Source: Granulicatella seriolae (lineage in GTDB: Bacteria; Bacillota; Bacilli; Lactobacillales; Aerococcaceae). From it: a stretch of 64,000 nt of DNA. The notes beneath the pieces were generated by a model. The model was not told where the DNA came from. It did no database searches and was given only the letters and a program-made list of their open reading frames with translations. The stretch spans positions 23,381 to 87,380 of the forward strand of contig NZ_JANHNZ010000008.1 in assembly GCF_024543085.1 (NCBI RefSeq). Reading direction: 5' to 3'. Each line of letters begins with the position of its first letter. Position 1 is the stretch's first letter. Of this stretch, positions 35,241 to 44,213 are shown in pieces. Both the position numbers and the translations under genes were made by a program.

Positions 35241-35608
35241 TGTGGACAACTCTGTGGATAAGTCTGTGGAAAATTAGCTGGTTGGACTGGTGATGATGGA
35301 GAGAGCAAAATTGTCACATTTCCTTGAAAGGTTATTATAGTAGGGGGTTGAGAAGGGAAGACTTGTCCACAAAAACCATTTAGCCTGTGGATAAGTGTGG
35401 ATAAAGTTGAGTGACAAGTAATGAAAACAGCGTGGGAATAGGGTTTTGAGCTATTTTGCAGAGAAAAGATTTTTTGTGGAAAACTCTGCTGAGGCAGAGT
35501 TACAAACAGATTACAAAAATAGCACTTGACCAAGATATAGACGAATCAAGCGCAATCCCCCTACAAGTAGGGACGAACATGTGTACATGTGGATAACTTT
35601 GTGGATAA
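35241..35608. other. Cluster of DnaA boxes in a non-coding gap
   Basis: Perfect TGTGGATAA boxes start at 35253, 35386, 35396, 35588 and 35600. One-mismatch boxes are TGTGGACAA at 35241, TGTGGAAAA at 35265 and 35475, and TTGTCCACA (opposite strand) at 35363. Eight of nine point the same way. There is no coding frame of interest. No dnaA or dnaN gene is in the window, so this is not the standard origin layout. It could be a DnaA-titration or regulatory site, or a non-standard origin. Confidence 0.8.
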
Positions 35609-35615
35609 GTTGGGC

Positions 35616-36578
35616 TTAGAGTTGCTGGTTGGCTAAGTAGTAAGGATAATAGTACCGGTAGAGCATTTTTGGGTTTTGGTAGGTGGTGTTTTTTTTACTA
35701 CTATTTATTGATTTAGTCAAAAAATCATTAAGGTACTTTGAACAAGCATTTTTTGTAAAGAAGCCATTTGATAGCTGATGAATATTCTTAGGTATGATGG
35801 GAGTGTTAGGTTTTAAAACCCCTAGTTCACAGGTTAGTCGATGCATGGCAGTTGATTTCTCTTCTTTAAAATGACAGGTAGAGCATACAACATGAAATCT
35901 TTTAGAAATGAGATTCGTTTCGTAACACTTTGGGCAAAACGGTCCAAGCTTGAGTTCAGAAAAAGGGATATCGTTTGGAATATATCTATCTTCATTACTG
36001 TAATTTTTAATTATGGAGGTGATATACTCTTTTTTTCCAATTGGTTGTCCAGCTTCTTTCTGATAGATATAGCTCCAAAAAGTTTTCAGTTGGTTAATCG
36101 GAAGAAATTTCTTTGAAATTTCATCTGAATCACAAAAAAATTCTCCACTCGAATTTGCTAAAACAATTTTTCCGATTACTTTTACAGAGATATTCATCGA
36201 TCGAAAGATATTCTGTACAATATTAACTGATCGAGTTAACTGAGCCAAGCTATTATGACTAAACTCCCTACCATTTAAGTAGAATTGTCCATTACGATAT
36301 TCATAACGTCCAGAGTAATTTTTAATTTCAAAGACTACAATTATACCCGCACCAATTCCAATGGCATCAATCTGGCAACTACCATTAAAATTAAGATAAA
36401 GGTCAGTCAAATATAGTAAGCGGTCTGACCATCTGTAGGAATAGCAAGCGTCTACAGCCACTTCACCTAAGTATCCTTGTTCTAAACTCCTAATCAATCT
36501 TAACTTATCCTGGCTAATGTGACTATCCCGTTTACTCAAAACCCATTGTTGCATTAATTCTATCGATGGAACGCGCAA
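35616..36578 (-). CDS. NERD-domain protein with zinc ribbon
   Basis: A 320-residue protein. A nuclease-related (NERD) domain covers residues about 30-150: YLGEVAVDACYSYRWSDRLL, then CQIDAIGIGAGIIVVFEIKN, with the Asp and Glu-Ile-Lys of the nuclease-like core. A Cys4 zinc ribbon follows (CPKCYETN...VCSTC, residues about 218-239). NERD proteins are thought to process DNA or RNA, and no target is known for this one. The TTG start at 36578 is supported by AAGGAGGG about six bases upstream. The coding region ends eight bases from the last DnaA box. Confidence 0.82.
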   Translation of the reverse strand: MRVPSIELMQQWVLSKRDSHISQDKLRLIRSLEQGYLGEVAVDACYSYRWSDRLLYLTDLYLNFNGSCQIDAIGIGAGIIVVFEIKNYSGRYEYRNGQFYLNGREFSHNSLAQLTRSVNIVQNIFRSMNISVKVIGKIVLANSSGEFFCDSDEISKKFLPINQLKTFWSYIYQKEAGQPIGKKEYITSIIKNYSNEDRYIPNDIPFSELKLGPFCPKCYETNLISKRFHVVCSTCHFKEEKSTAMHRLTCELGVLKPNTPIIPKNIHQLSNGFFTKNACSKYLNDFLTKSINSSKKNTTYQNPKMLYRYYYPYYLANQQL

Positions 36579-36677
36579 AAAAATCCCTCCTTAATTACTC
36601 TCTACTTATAGATACGCAAAAATTATCATATTTTTTTTTTTATTTAAAAAAGTTGATAGAAATTTAGTTATAAGATC

Positions 36678-37038
36678 GAATTATGAGAAAAGGATACAAA
36701 ATCAGCATTCTAACGAGGAATAAACACACTTTATTCCTCGTTAGCGACAAAGAAAGAGCAAGTTTTCTCATAATTGACTTAAAATCAGTCGAAAAAGCGT
36801 TGAAAAAAGCTAAAGTAGCTCGAATTATGAGAAAAGAGTACAAAATCAGCATTCTAACGAGGAATAAACACACTTTATTCCTCGTTAACGACAAAGAAAG
36901 AGCAAGTTTTCTCATAATTGACTTAAAATCAGTCGAAAAAGTGTTGAAAAAAGCTAAAGTAGCTCGAATTATGAGAAAAGGGCACAAAAATAGCATTTTA
37001 ACGAGGAATAAATATACGTTACTCCATATTAGAGATTA
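36678..37038. repeat. Tandem array of palindromes, 144-bp period, last unit truncated
   Basis: Units begin at 36678, 36822 and 36966, exactly 144 apart. Inner hairpins are AACGAGGAATAAA/TTTATTCCTCGTT in the first two. The third loses its right half after the first inner arm. Linkers and spacer differ from the array at 11812, but period and outer arms are the same. Confidence 0.88.
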
Positions 37039-37077
37039 GAAATTGCTAGTTTATCTAACAACTCTACCAATCGGACG

Positions 37078-37204
37078 GAATTTCGGAAGAAATTCCCACA
37101 TCTTATCAAAACCTACTGAAGTTAGGCGCTAAAAACAAATACTGGCACTTGTAGAATATCGCTGCCATAGCTAAAACCCCATCAAAAGGAAGAAATTCCA
37201 CGGA
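37078..37204. repeat. Two copies of a GGAATTTC palindrome
   Basis: GGAATTTCGGAAGAAATTCC at 37078 and AGAAATTCCACGGAATTTCT near 37182 are each self-complementary and are about 100 bp apart. No gene is seen from 37039 to 37353 apart from these and a terminator. Confidence 0.5.
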
Positions 37205-37210
37205 ATTTCT

Positions 37211-37256
37211 ACAAAACAAAAAGACAACCTAGTTCAAATCTCAAACTAAGTCGTCT
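37211..37256 (-). terminator. Terminator of the ArAE-type gene
   Basis: On the minus strand, AGACGACTTAGTT pairs with AACTAGGTTGTCT (G-U pairs), followed by TTTTTG. Confidence 0.65.
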
Positions 37257-37353
37257 ATAAATGAATGTATTCCTCTATCTAAGGCAATTCAACTCCCGCT
37301 ACACGAGCCAAATAGCGAGCAGACTCCTATCATTTTAAAACCCAACACCCCCG

Positions 37354-38319
37354 CTACTCCCCTAACAAATCCGAGTATTCACGGTAGAACTCTTCTTTAA
37401 TGGTTAAAAATCGGATAAAATCATAAAGCAGCAGCAACAGAGTAGCGCGGTTCTCAAATTCGTCTCGTGTTTTTGGCAACTCTCGATCACGGAAGCCGTC
37501 TAACATAAGGTTGAGGTCGGTAATGAGGTAGGTGACGGGGTTCCACTCGCACAATTGGTCGGCGGTCAAAAAGAACATTCCAGCTAAAATCTTACTTTCC
37601 TCAGTTTCTAGGTGAATATAGTTGAGGTGGCCCATCATGGTTTCCAGAATCAAGGTCTGCTCCTGCCGCATATCGAAGTAGTGGACGTCGTAATTGGTTT
37701 GTGAAAAGACTTGATTATCCCGCTCCAGATAGACGATTTCTTTGGCAGTGGCGATACTTTTTTTGAGGGCAGCCAGCATTTCTGGTCCTGATTCCGCTTT
37801 CCCGTCCAACAAAAACTGGTTGAAGTAGAGCAAAACAGACTTTAGTTGGTCCTCAACTTCTACCTTCAATAAGGTGATTTCCCCTTGTCGTGACGGCATG
37901 TATAAGTTGAAAAGGCTGGCGATTCCGGCGCCGATTAACATCAAGAGGAGCTCATTTTGTATGAGCGAAAAGGCGATGGACTGCTCGAGCCACAGGTGAG
38001 TCGCCAAGACCGCACAAGGCGCAATCCCCGCTTGCAAATGAAATCGGTAGGCGAGCGGGACAAAGATGGCCAAGAATACCCCGTAAGACAGCCAAGAAAC
38101 ATGGAGCAAAGAAATGACCAACAGTGACAGCCCTAGGCAAAGAATGGTGGCACCAACACGTTTCAGGGCAATCTGTAAGGTGGACCTGCGAGTATCGAGA
38201 ATGCTCAGCAGAGCAATAATTCCGGCAGAACTGGCATAAAGCAAACCCAGCTGCTCGGCAATCAAGATGGCAATACAAGTCGCTGCCACGATTTTCACGG
38301 TTCGTAAAGCAATGTGCAT
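37354..38319 (-). CDS. Aromatic acid exporter (ArAE) / FUSC-like membrane protein
   Basis: A 321-residue protein. Five or six membrane helices lie in the first 140 residues (VKIVAATCIAILIAEQLG, ALLSILDTRRSTLQIALKR), followed by a long soluble helical domain. The TRRSTLQIALKRVGAT segment is typical of the ArAE_1 family of Gram-positives. It may export aromatic acids or metabolites; the substrate is unknown. ATG start with AAGGAAGG upstream. Divergent from the NdpA-like gene with about a 100-bp gap. Confidence 0.78.
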   Translation of the reverse strand: MHIALRTVKIVAATCIAILIAEQLGLLYASSAGIIALLSILDTRRSTLQIALKRVGATILCLGLSLLVISLLHVSWLSYGVFLAIFVPLAYRFHLQAGIAPCAVLATHLWLEQSIAFSLIQNELLLMLIGAGIASLFNLYMPSRQGEITLLKVEVEDQLKSVLLYFNQFLLDGKAESGPEMLAALKKSIATAKEIVYLERDNQVFSQTNYDVHYFDMRQEQTLILETMMGHLNYIHLETEESKILAGMFFLTADQLCEWNPVTYLITDLNLMLDGFRDRELPKTRDEFENRATLLLLLYDFIRFLTIKEEFYREYSDLLGE

Positions 38320-38418
38320 AGAGTGACCTTCCTTTCATTTGTCCTTATTATCTCTATATTCTTCAATTCTAGCAAGGAATATAGTATGATAGGAAAGAAA
38401 AACTTTAAGGAGCCAGCC

Positions 38419-39408
38419 ATGATTATCACACAAGCCATCGTTCATATTCTGGATAAAAATACCGGAAACCTACTATTATCCCAAGAAGGACTAGATTTGT
38501 CCCAACCGAATTTAGTGGACTACTTGACAAAACTCAATGAAAAAGTCCAAAAAGCAGACCCAAAGCATGGGCAAATCGAAGCAGAAAGTGAGCTGGCACT
38601 ATTTTTGCGCGACCCATCTCAGTCATTTATAGAAAAAAGTCATATCTTAGCAGAAAAATTATTCAACTTAATTGCGCCAGCTGAAGAAATTCCTGCCGCC
38701 GACTATCTCTTTTTCCAAGCCAGCCCCTCCATTATTGGGATTCTGCGCCTAGATTACAGCAGCAAATTTACTCATTTTCTGGAGCAAGATGGGGATTCTG
38801 TAGTCAATACTATTATCATGAACCACGCCATTTTGCCAACGGGTGGGCAGACGCCGAGCGAGGCCTTTGTGCTGGACTTGGACAGCTTGACCTATCAACT
38901 GCTAGAGAAAAAGTACATCATCGAGGGCAAACGCCAAAACTACTTCTCGCAACAATTCCTAGAAATTCCGACCACCAGCTCGACTAAGGAACAGATTAAG
39001 GAAATCAAAAAAACGGTCAGCCACGTTGCCAAAAAGTTCAACGAAGAGGACTACGTAGCGCTTGCCACTACCCAGCAAGTTATCTACCAACAGCTGGAGG
39101 AAAACGACCACATTAATGCTGGCCAAGTGTTTGAGCAAGTCTTCAAGGAGAATCCGCTGGCAAAAGAGGCATCTCTACAGGCCATTCAGGAAGAAAAAGT
39201 TGCACCAACCATCCCCGTTCACAACCCAGCCAAGTACGAACGCAAATACAGCAAACAAAAGTTCAAACTGGCAAATGGCATCGAGATTACTATACCTAGC
39301 CAGGTCTATGATGATAAGGAAATTATTGAATTTCTAAATAATCCAGACGGCTCCATTTCTGTGTTGATTAAAAATATCGATAGCATTATGAATCGGTTTA
39401 ACGGGTAG
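38419..39408 (+). CDS. Nucleoid-associated protein, NdpA family
   Basis: A 329-residue cytoplasmic protein beginning IITQAIVHILDKNTGNLLLS, with FLRDPSQSFIEKSHILAE and ILRLDYSSKFTHFLEQDG in the middle, the outline of the 37-kDa nucleoid-associated (NdpA/YejK) family. The C terminus has a fairly charged KFKLANGIEITIPSQVYDD segment. ATG 38419 has AAGGAG six bases upstream; the longer frame from 38314 lacks one. Confidence 0.8.
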   Translation: MIITQAIVHILDKNTGNLLLSQEGLDLSQPNLVDYLTKLNEKVQKADPKHGQIEAESELALFLRDPSQSFIEKSHILAEKLFNLIAPAEEIPAADYLFFQASPSIIGILRLDYSSKFTHFLEQDGDSVVNTIIMNHAILPTGGQTPSEAFVLDLDSLTYQLLEKKYIIEGKRQNYFSQQFLEIPTTSSTKEQIKEIKKTVSHVAKKFNEEDYVALATTQQVIYQQLEENDHINAGQVFEQVFKENPLAKEASLQAIQEEKVAPTIPVHNPAKYERKYSKQKFKLANGIEITIPSQVYDDKEIIEFLNNPDGSISVLIKNIDSIMNRFNG

Positions 39409-39434
39409 GTGGATTGATTTGTTTAACTAATATA

Positions 39435-39784
39435 AGATTCTCCAACGAATCTGTCAGAAATAGCGAGGGGTTGGGCAAAAAGTCTGTAATAAAATAAAAA
39501 AATTTCTAAATCATAAAAGAGTTCCCCAGAAATTTATCCGAAACGGGAACGGTGGCACCGCCGAAAGCCTTGGTCTTTCGGCTTAGCTGTCTACGTGGCT
39601 GTAAATCGGCTGAAGCCGAAACATCCACTGTGCGTCAGCTATGCTATACACCGTTCTGTACGGATAAATTTCTAGGGAACTCTTTTATTTGGTTACCATT
39701 TGGACTTTTTGCCCAGCTTCTTACTGATACGTAGACAGCTATGTTTATTCACCGTTATTTCTGACAGATTCGTTGGTGACTCCT
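39435..39784. repeat. LPR palindrome (copy 5), interrupted by copy 6
   Basis: The left arm ATTCTCCAACGAATCTGTCA with GAAATA (39436-39461) and the right arm TATTTCTGACAGATTCGTTG with GTGACTC pair across more than 25 bases. The right arm still carries ACAGCTATG and CACCGTT of the core. The middle of the core is missing and is replaced by a complete second element. Confidence 0.75.
39472..39712. repeat. LPR palindrome, long form with flanks (copy 6), inserted in copy 5
   Basis: The core palindrome runs from AAAAGAGTTCCCC at 39515 to GGGAACTCTTTT at 39686, with all core hairpins. Outside it, TGGGCAAAAAGTC (39472) and GACTTTTTGCCCA (to 39712) form further terminal inverted repeats. The AT-rich flanks match those of copy 9 in opposite order. 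This suggests the mobile unit is about 240 bp. Confidence 0.8.
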
Positions 39785-39908
39785 AACTTTTAAGTAAATA
39801 GAATCTTTATTTTAATCTTTCTTGTTATTATTACTACATTGTGTTATTTTTAATATATAAAAGCGGAACCGATTACAAACAAAGACCATAAGAGAGGTGG
39901 GAATTTTA

Positions 39909-40103
39909 ATGGATGTCATCAAAGACATACAAAAGAACAAGATAATGCTTTTAGTGTGCTACATTTTACTGGGGTTAATAATAAATTTTGTGCTATCTCA
40001 ACTATTTAATTATAGCTTCCAGTGAATACGAACAGTTCTTGTAATTAGTGGTTTCTATGTAGGACACCTTTTGGTTGAAAATAAACTTTCAAAGAAGCAA
40101 TAA
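39909..40103 (+). pseudogene. Small membrane protein split by an in-frame TGA
   Basis: A frame starts at ATG 39909 behind GAGAGGTGGG: MDVIKDIQKN, a membrane helix (IMLLVCYILLGLIINFVL), then SQLFNYSFQ and TGA at 40023. The same frame continues to a TAA at 40101 with a second hydrophobic stretch (RTVLVISGFYVGHLLVENK). A single TGG-to-TGA change would explain it. The full protein would be 64 residues with two helices. Family unknown. Confidence 0.5.
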
Positions 40104-40143
40104 AAAAAAGAATTTTGATAAAAAGTGCAGAGGATAACTAAAT

Positions 40144-40292
40144 AAAAGAGTTCCCCAGAATCTATCTCAAATAACGGTGTAAAGCATATCTCACGTAGAA
40201 AGCTAGAAAGCGAAGCCAGTAAGAACATGGCTCAGCTTTTACTTACAATATAGCTACCGTTATTATTTGGGATAGATTCTGGGGAACTCTTT
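40144..40292. repeat. LPR palindrome, diverged long form (copy 7)
   Basis: AAAAGAGTTCCCCAGAATCT pairs with AGATTCTGGGGAACTCTTT. The core lies in reverse orientation and is diverged (AACGGTGTAAAGCATAT, AAGCCAGTAAGAACATGGC). Confidence 0.75.
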
Positions 40293-40373
40293 CTTGTTTT
40301 AGAAATAGATGTTATTCATACATACTGCTTGCCCAAACCCATTTATTATTACTACTATTCCTGTTAAACTCAA

Positions 40374-40988
40374 TCAATGAAAAGGCAATACCTTCTCCAA
40401 TCGCTTATAGGTAAAAAAGGTAATAACAGCCGTCAAACCATACTTGAACAAGTTGAAAGGCAGCAAAGAGAATAGCATCATGGTAAACACGTCACTGACC
40501 CACGGATTGGTTGCTCCCGCCATTTTGACGATGGCTTCCATAGGGAAATTCATGACAGCGGCATACAGTGGGAACATGACAAAATAGTTGGCCAAAAGCA
40601 GGACAGCAGTAGCCACTAGGGTACCAGCCACCAAACTGATGATGGCGCCTTTTTTGGTGTGCAGCTTGCGATAAATAAAGACAGCCGGCAACATGTAGGC
40701 AAGGCTACCAATCATATTGACCAGCTCGCCAATGCCAAATGTGGTCGTGCCGTTCAAGATAAAATTCAAGGCAATCTTGACAAAAACGATATAGCTGCCA
40801 TACAGAGGTCCAAGCAAAAACCCGCCCAAAATAACAGGCAGTTCGGAGAAGTCCATTTTGATAAAACCAGGAATCAGGGGTAGACTGAACTCCAAAATCA
40901 TCAAAAGGGCGCTGACGGCACCAAACAAGCCGACTAAAACTAATTTTCTTGTGGTCTCTCTAGAAGACCGTTTTGTAGATGTACTCAT
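40374..40988 (-). CDS. ribU: Riboflavin ECF transporter S component
   Basis: A 204-residue S component with six membrane helices. Recognisable RibU pieces are LVGLFGAVSALLMILEFSLP, PGFIKMDFSELPVILGGFLL (the riboflavin-binding region) and VKIALNFILNGTTTFGIGEL. It needs the shared EcfA/A'/T module, which is not in the window. The start is ATG 40988 behind GGGAGG. The FMN riboswitch and terminator just upstream confirm the substrate. Confidence 0.94.
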   Translation of the reverse strand: MSTSTKRSSRETTRKLVLVGLFGAVSALLMILEFSLPLIPGFIKMDFSELPVILGGFLLGPLYGSYIVFVKIALNFILNGTTTFGIGELVNMIGSLAYMLPAVFIYRKLHTKKGAIISLVAGTLVATAVLLLANYFVMFPLYAAVMNFPMEAIVKMAGATNPWVSDVFTMMLFSLLPFNLFKYGLTAVITFFTYKRLEKVLPFH

Positions 40989-41110
40989 AATTTCCTCCCA
41001 TTTCTTTTCGGAATCAAACGAATAGGGTGGGTCTACTTCGACTAACGTTCTGTGGCGCATACTTCATATGGGCGCCCAACTGGTCATTTGCCAGTCGCTC
41101 TTTAAACCAC

Positions 41111-41153
41111 AAAAAAGAGCAACCGAAAAATGACTACATTTCTGGTTGCTCAA
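41111..41153 (-). terminator. Regulatory terminator of the FMN riboswitch
   Basis: On the minus strand, GAGCAACC pairs with GGTTGCTC, then TTTTTT. It lies between the aptamer and ribU, so FMN binding would end transcription here. Confidence 0.85.
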
Positions 41154-41189
41154 ATAAAGTGGTCTTGGCCACAATAAGTCAGTGTGAAA

Positions 41190-41309
41190 TATAACCATTT
41201 TCTCTCATCTAGACTGTAACTATCGGTTCTGGAATTGCGCCAGATCTGCTGGAAAGCTCGTGGACTATGACCACCGGTAAGGAATTGCACCTTGCCCCGA
41301 AAATGTTAT
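41190..41309 (-). ncRNA. FMN riboswitch (RFN element)
   Basis: Read on the minus strand it contains the conserved RFN pieces in order: TTCGGGGCAAGGTGCAATTC, TTACCGGTGGTCATAGTCC, ACGAGC, GCAATTCCAGAACCGATAG and AGTCTAGATGAGAGAAAATG. The closing stem AACATTTTC/GAAAATGGTT is intact. It controls ribU. Confidence 0.95.
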
Positions 41310-41356
41310 TGTTGATGACTGTATTGTAGCACAGTTTTCTACACTTGTCTTTACTT

Positions 41357-42601
41357 TTAGACTGGCTTTTTCCAAGTCAACTGTGGAAGAGCCTTGCCTT
41401 CTTTTTTCCATTCTCTGAATTCTGCACTTGCTGTAAAGAGAACGTCGGTGGAAGAGTTAAGGGCCGTTTCAAATGAATCTTGGATAACGCCGATGATGAA
41501 ACCAACGCCGACCACCTGCATGGCGATGTCATTGGAAATCCCAAACAAGCTACAAGCCAAGGGAATCAAGAGGAGTGATCCGCCAGCTACACCAGAAGCG
41601 CCGCAAGCAGATACTGCCGCCAAAACGCTCAAGATTAAAGCTGTTATAAAATCAACTTGAATCCCTAAAGTAGACACCGTAGCCAAAGTAAGAATGGAAA
41701 TGGTAACAGCTGCTCCTGCCATATTAATGGTAGCTCCAAGTGGAATAGATACAGAATAGGTATCTTCATCTAGTCCTAGCTCTTCACATAGTTCCATATT
41801 AATAGGAATATTAGCGGCAGAACTACGCGTAAAGAAGGCTGTAATTCCACTATCTTTCAAACATTTGAAGACTAAAGGATAGGGATTTTGGCGAATCATG
41901 ATAAAGGTAATCAGTGGATTGACCACCAACGCAACAAACAGCATACTGCTCACTAAGACAAGGATTAAATTGCCATAATCTAAGAAAATAGTGATACCGC
42001 TAGTAGACACAGTATCAAACACAAGTCCGAGAATCCCAATTGGTGCCAAACCAATGACCCAACGAACCACTGTAGAAGAAGCATTTGCCATGGTCTCTAG
42101 AAAGTCTTTACTGGCTTGAGGTGCTGAACGTAGTGCTAGTCCAAAAATGATAGCCCATGACAGAATTCCAATGTAATTTGCTGATATAATAGCATTTACG
42201 GGGTTATCAACGATATTGGTTAAGAGCGTTTTTAAAACCTGAGCAATGCCTTCTGGAGGAGTGACTTGTGAAGTTGTCTCAACTAATCGGATAGTGGTTG
42301 GAAATAGGAAACTTGCCCCTACAGCCACAAGTGAAGCGGCTAAAGTCCCAACAATGTATAAAATGACGATACTTTTGATGTTGCTCTTATGGTTTTCTTG
42401 TTTGGTTGCCAAGGCAGACATGACTAAGAAGAAAACCAAAATCGGCGCAATTGCCTTTAGGGCTCCGACAAAAAGGGTACCAAGGATGCTGATTGCTGTC
42501 CAAGTTGGAACCGAAACACCTAAAATAGCTCCTCCAATAATACCAATCACAATTTTCTGGATTAAATTGAGCTTATTCCAAGCTGACCACACGTGTTTCA
42601 T
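41357..42601 (-). CDS. sstT: Serine/threonine:sodium symporter SstT
   Basis: A 414-residue DAACS-family carrier with about eight to nine membrane helices. Typical pieces are [38 protein letters not shown] with the serine-rich reentrant loop, [20 protein letters not shown], and the substrate-side [16 protein letters not shown]. It takes up Ser/Thr with Na+, and could use the sodium gradient made by the oxaloacetate decarboxylase 10 kb away (inference). Confidence 0.94.
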   Translation of the reverse strand: MKHVWSAWNKLNLIQKIVIGIIGGAILGVSVPTWTAISILGTLFVGALKAIAPILVFFLVMSALATKQENHKSNIKSIVILYIVGTLAASLVAVGASFLFPTTIRLVETTSQVTPPEGIAQVLKTLLTNIVDNPVNAIISANYIGILSWAIIFGLALRSAPQASKDFLETMANASSTVVRWVIGLAPIGILGLVFDTVSTSGITIFLDYGNLILVLVSSMLFVALVVNPLITFIMIRQNPYPLVFKCLKDSGITAFFTRSSAANIPINMELCEELGLDEDTYSVSIPLGATINMAGAAVTISILTLATVSTLGIQVDFITALILSVLAAVSACGASGVAGGSLLLIPLACSLFGISNDIAMQVVGVGFIIGVIQDSFETALNSSTDVLFTASAEFREWKKEGKALPQLTWKKPV

Positions 42602-42760
42602 AACAATCCCAACCTTTCTAATAATAATATAATGGTAATCTTAACGAAATCTGAAGTATATGTCAACGGTTTTCCATATGGAAATTACTATTGTATGTTT
42701 CTTGTGGACAAGTTATCTGCTGTGTTTTTGAGTGAAGGAAGAGAGCGCTGCTTGGTAGAA

Positions 42761-42929
42761 TCGAGTCTCTAACTCAGCGGTCAGAAATAAAGGCGGTGGC
42801 ACCGCCGTGAGCCAAGGTCTCACGGTCTTAGCTGTCTACGTGACTGTAAATCGGCTAAAGCCGAAACAGTCACTGTGCGTCAGCTATGCTTTGCACCGTT
42901 ATGTCTGACTGCTGAGTTAGAGACTCTTT
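42761..42929. repeat. LPR palindrome, long form (copy 8)
   Basis: GAGTCTCTAACTCAGC pairs perfectly with GCTGAGTTAGAGACTC. Core hairpins CCGTGAG/CTCACGG, GTGACTGT/ACAGTCAC and CGGCT/AGCCG are all intact. It lies between divergent sstT and the ABC operon promoter. Confidence 0.88.
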
Positions 42930-43025
42930 GGTGGTCCGCAGATAAATTTTATTAATTAACTAGTAAAATTAAATAAAAAACAAAAAAAAAACGACATTTT
43001 GATACTGTATTTTAGAAATAAAATA

Positions 43026-43060
43026 ACTTTACTTGACATCATATCGAGTAAAGTTATAAT
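43026..43060 (+). promoter_or_regulatory. Promoter with overlapping inverted repeat, ABC-2 operon
   Basis: TTGACA (43033-43038), a 16-base spacer and TATAAT (43055-43060). An inverted repeat ACTTTACT (43026) / AGTAAAGT (43047-43054) covers the -35 and spacer, as a repressor site would. About 200 bases of untranslated leader follow, with a GCCTTT/AAAGGC hairpin near 43070. Confidence 0.72.
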
Positions 43061-43274
43061 AGACAAAAGCCTTTGTGTAAGGGGTGAAAGGCTGAATATT
43101 ACTTTTTAAAAATGCAACTTGTTTTGTCTGTATAGATGAGCTGAAAACTCTGGGTGGAATTGAAAGGAATTCTCTAATAGAGCTATCTTAAATTTACCTC
43201 TGTTTCTTTTTTAAAGATTTTTGTTCAATCTTTAATTTTAGCGACTAGTAACCATAATGAATGGAGAAAATAGG

Positions 43275-44213
43275 ATGAATATAATTGAAGTTAGTTCGGT
43301 TTCTAAGGTGTTTGGCAATAAGAAAATAAGTAAGGTTGCAGTCAATGATATGAATTTTTCTGTCAAACAAGGGGATATTGTTGGGCTGATTGGGGTGAAT
43401 GGGTCTGGTAAGTCTACTCTTATCAAGATGATGTGTGGCATTTTGCATCCTGATTCAGGGGAGGTATTCATTGATGGGATGGATGTTTGGAAAAATAGGA
43501 AAGACATTATCAAAAATATAGGGATTGTTTTTGGGCAGAAATCTCAGTTGTGGTACCATTTAACGCCGCAGGAGACTTTTCAGTTTCTAGGCAGTGTATA
43601 CGATTTGGACAAAGCTGTAGTGGAGGAGCGGATTGACAATCTGATTAAAGCATTCAGCATTGAAGAGTTTGCGGATAGGGCTGTTAGAAAGTTAAGTCTA
43701 GGAGAAAAGATGAAATGTGAGATTGTAGCCTCCTTGATTCACAATCCTAAGCTACTCTTTTTGGATGAACCGACTATCGGTTTAGATGTTGTTGCCAAAA
43801 AAAACTTGTTATCGGTTATAGCAGATTACAACCAACAATTCCATCAAACGGTTATCTTGACGACTCATGACATTGCTGACGTGGAAAAGTTGTGCAATCG
43901 GGTCGTTATGATTCACAATGGTGGACTGCTTTATGATGGCACGACTCAAGAGTTGCTAAGAAGGTTTGAATCCATTGTAACAATAGGGATAACTTTGGAA
44001 GAGGACTTAGAAGCTCTTCCATTAAAGGCTTTGACTCAAAAGAAGATCGATAAATACACTCATGAGTTAGTCATTGACACCAAAGATATTTCCTTAGAAA
44101 CTGTTTTTGAGGAATTACAGGAGTACGGGTTAGTTAATTTCAATAAGAAATATTTGAGCCTATCGGAGATTGCCGAAAGGGTATTTAAGGTGGGGACTAT
44201 AGATGTCGACTAA
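43275..44213 (+). CDS. ABC-2 type exporter, ATP-binding protein
   Basis: A 312-residue ATPase: Walker A GVNGSGKST, signature LSLGEKMKCE, Walker B LLFLDEPTIGLD and H-loop TTHDIADVEKL. The signature (LSLGE) and the C-terminal domain of about 80 residues are of the DrrA-like class that works with DUF990-type permeases. ATG 43275 follows GGAG; ATG 43257 lacks a ribosome site. It overlaps the next gene by 11 bases. Confidence 0.9.
   Translation: MNIIEVSSVSKVFGNKKISKVAVNDMNFSVKQGDIVGLIGVNGSGKSTLIKMMCGILHPDSGEVFIDGMDVWKNRKDIIKNIGIVFGQKSQLWYHLTPQETFQFLGSVYDLDKAVVEERIDNLIKAFSIEEFADRAVRKLSLGEKMKCEIVASLIHNPKLLFLDEPTIGLDVVAKKNLLSVIADYNQQFHQTVILTTHDIADVEKLCNRVVMIHNGGLLYDGTTQELLRRFESIVTIGITLEEDLEALPLKALTQKKIDKYTHELVIDTKDISLETVFEELQEYGLVNFNKKYLSLSEIAERVFKVGTIDVD

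Noticed and set aside
36664..37039. Open frames of 110-118 codons on both strands
   Set aside because: Product of the palindromic 144-bp array; no ribosome site and no family resemblance beyond the repeat itself.
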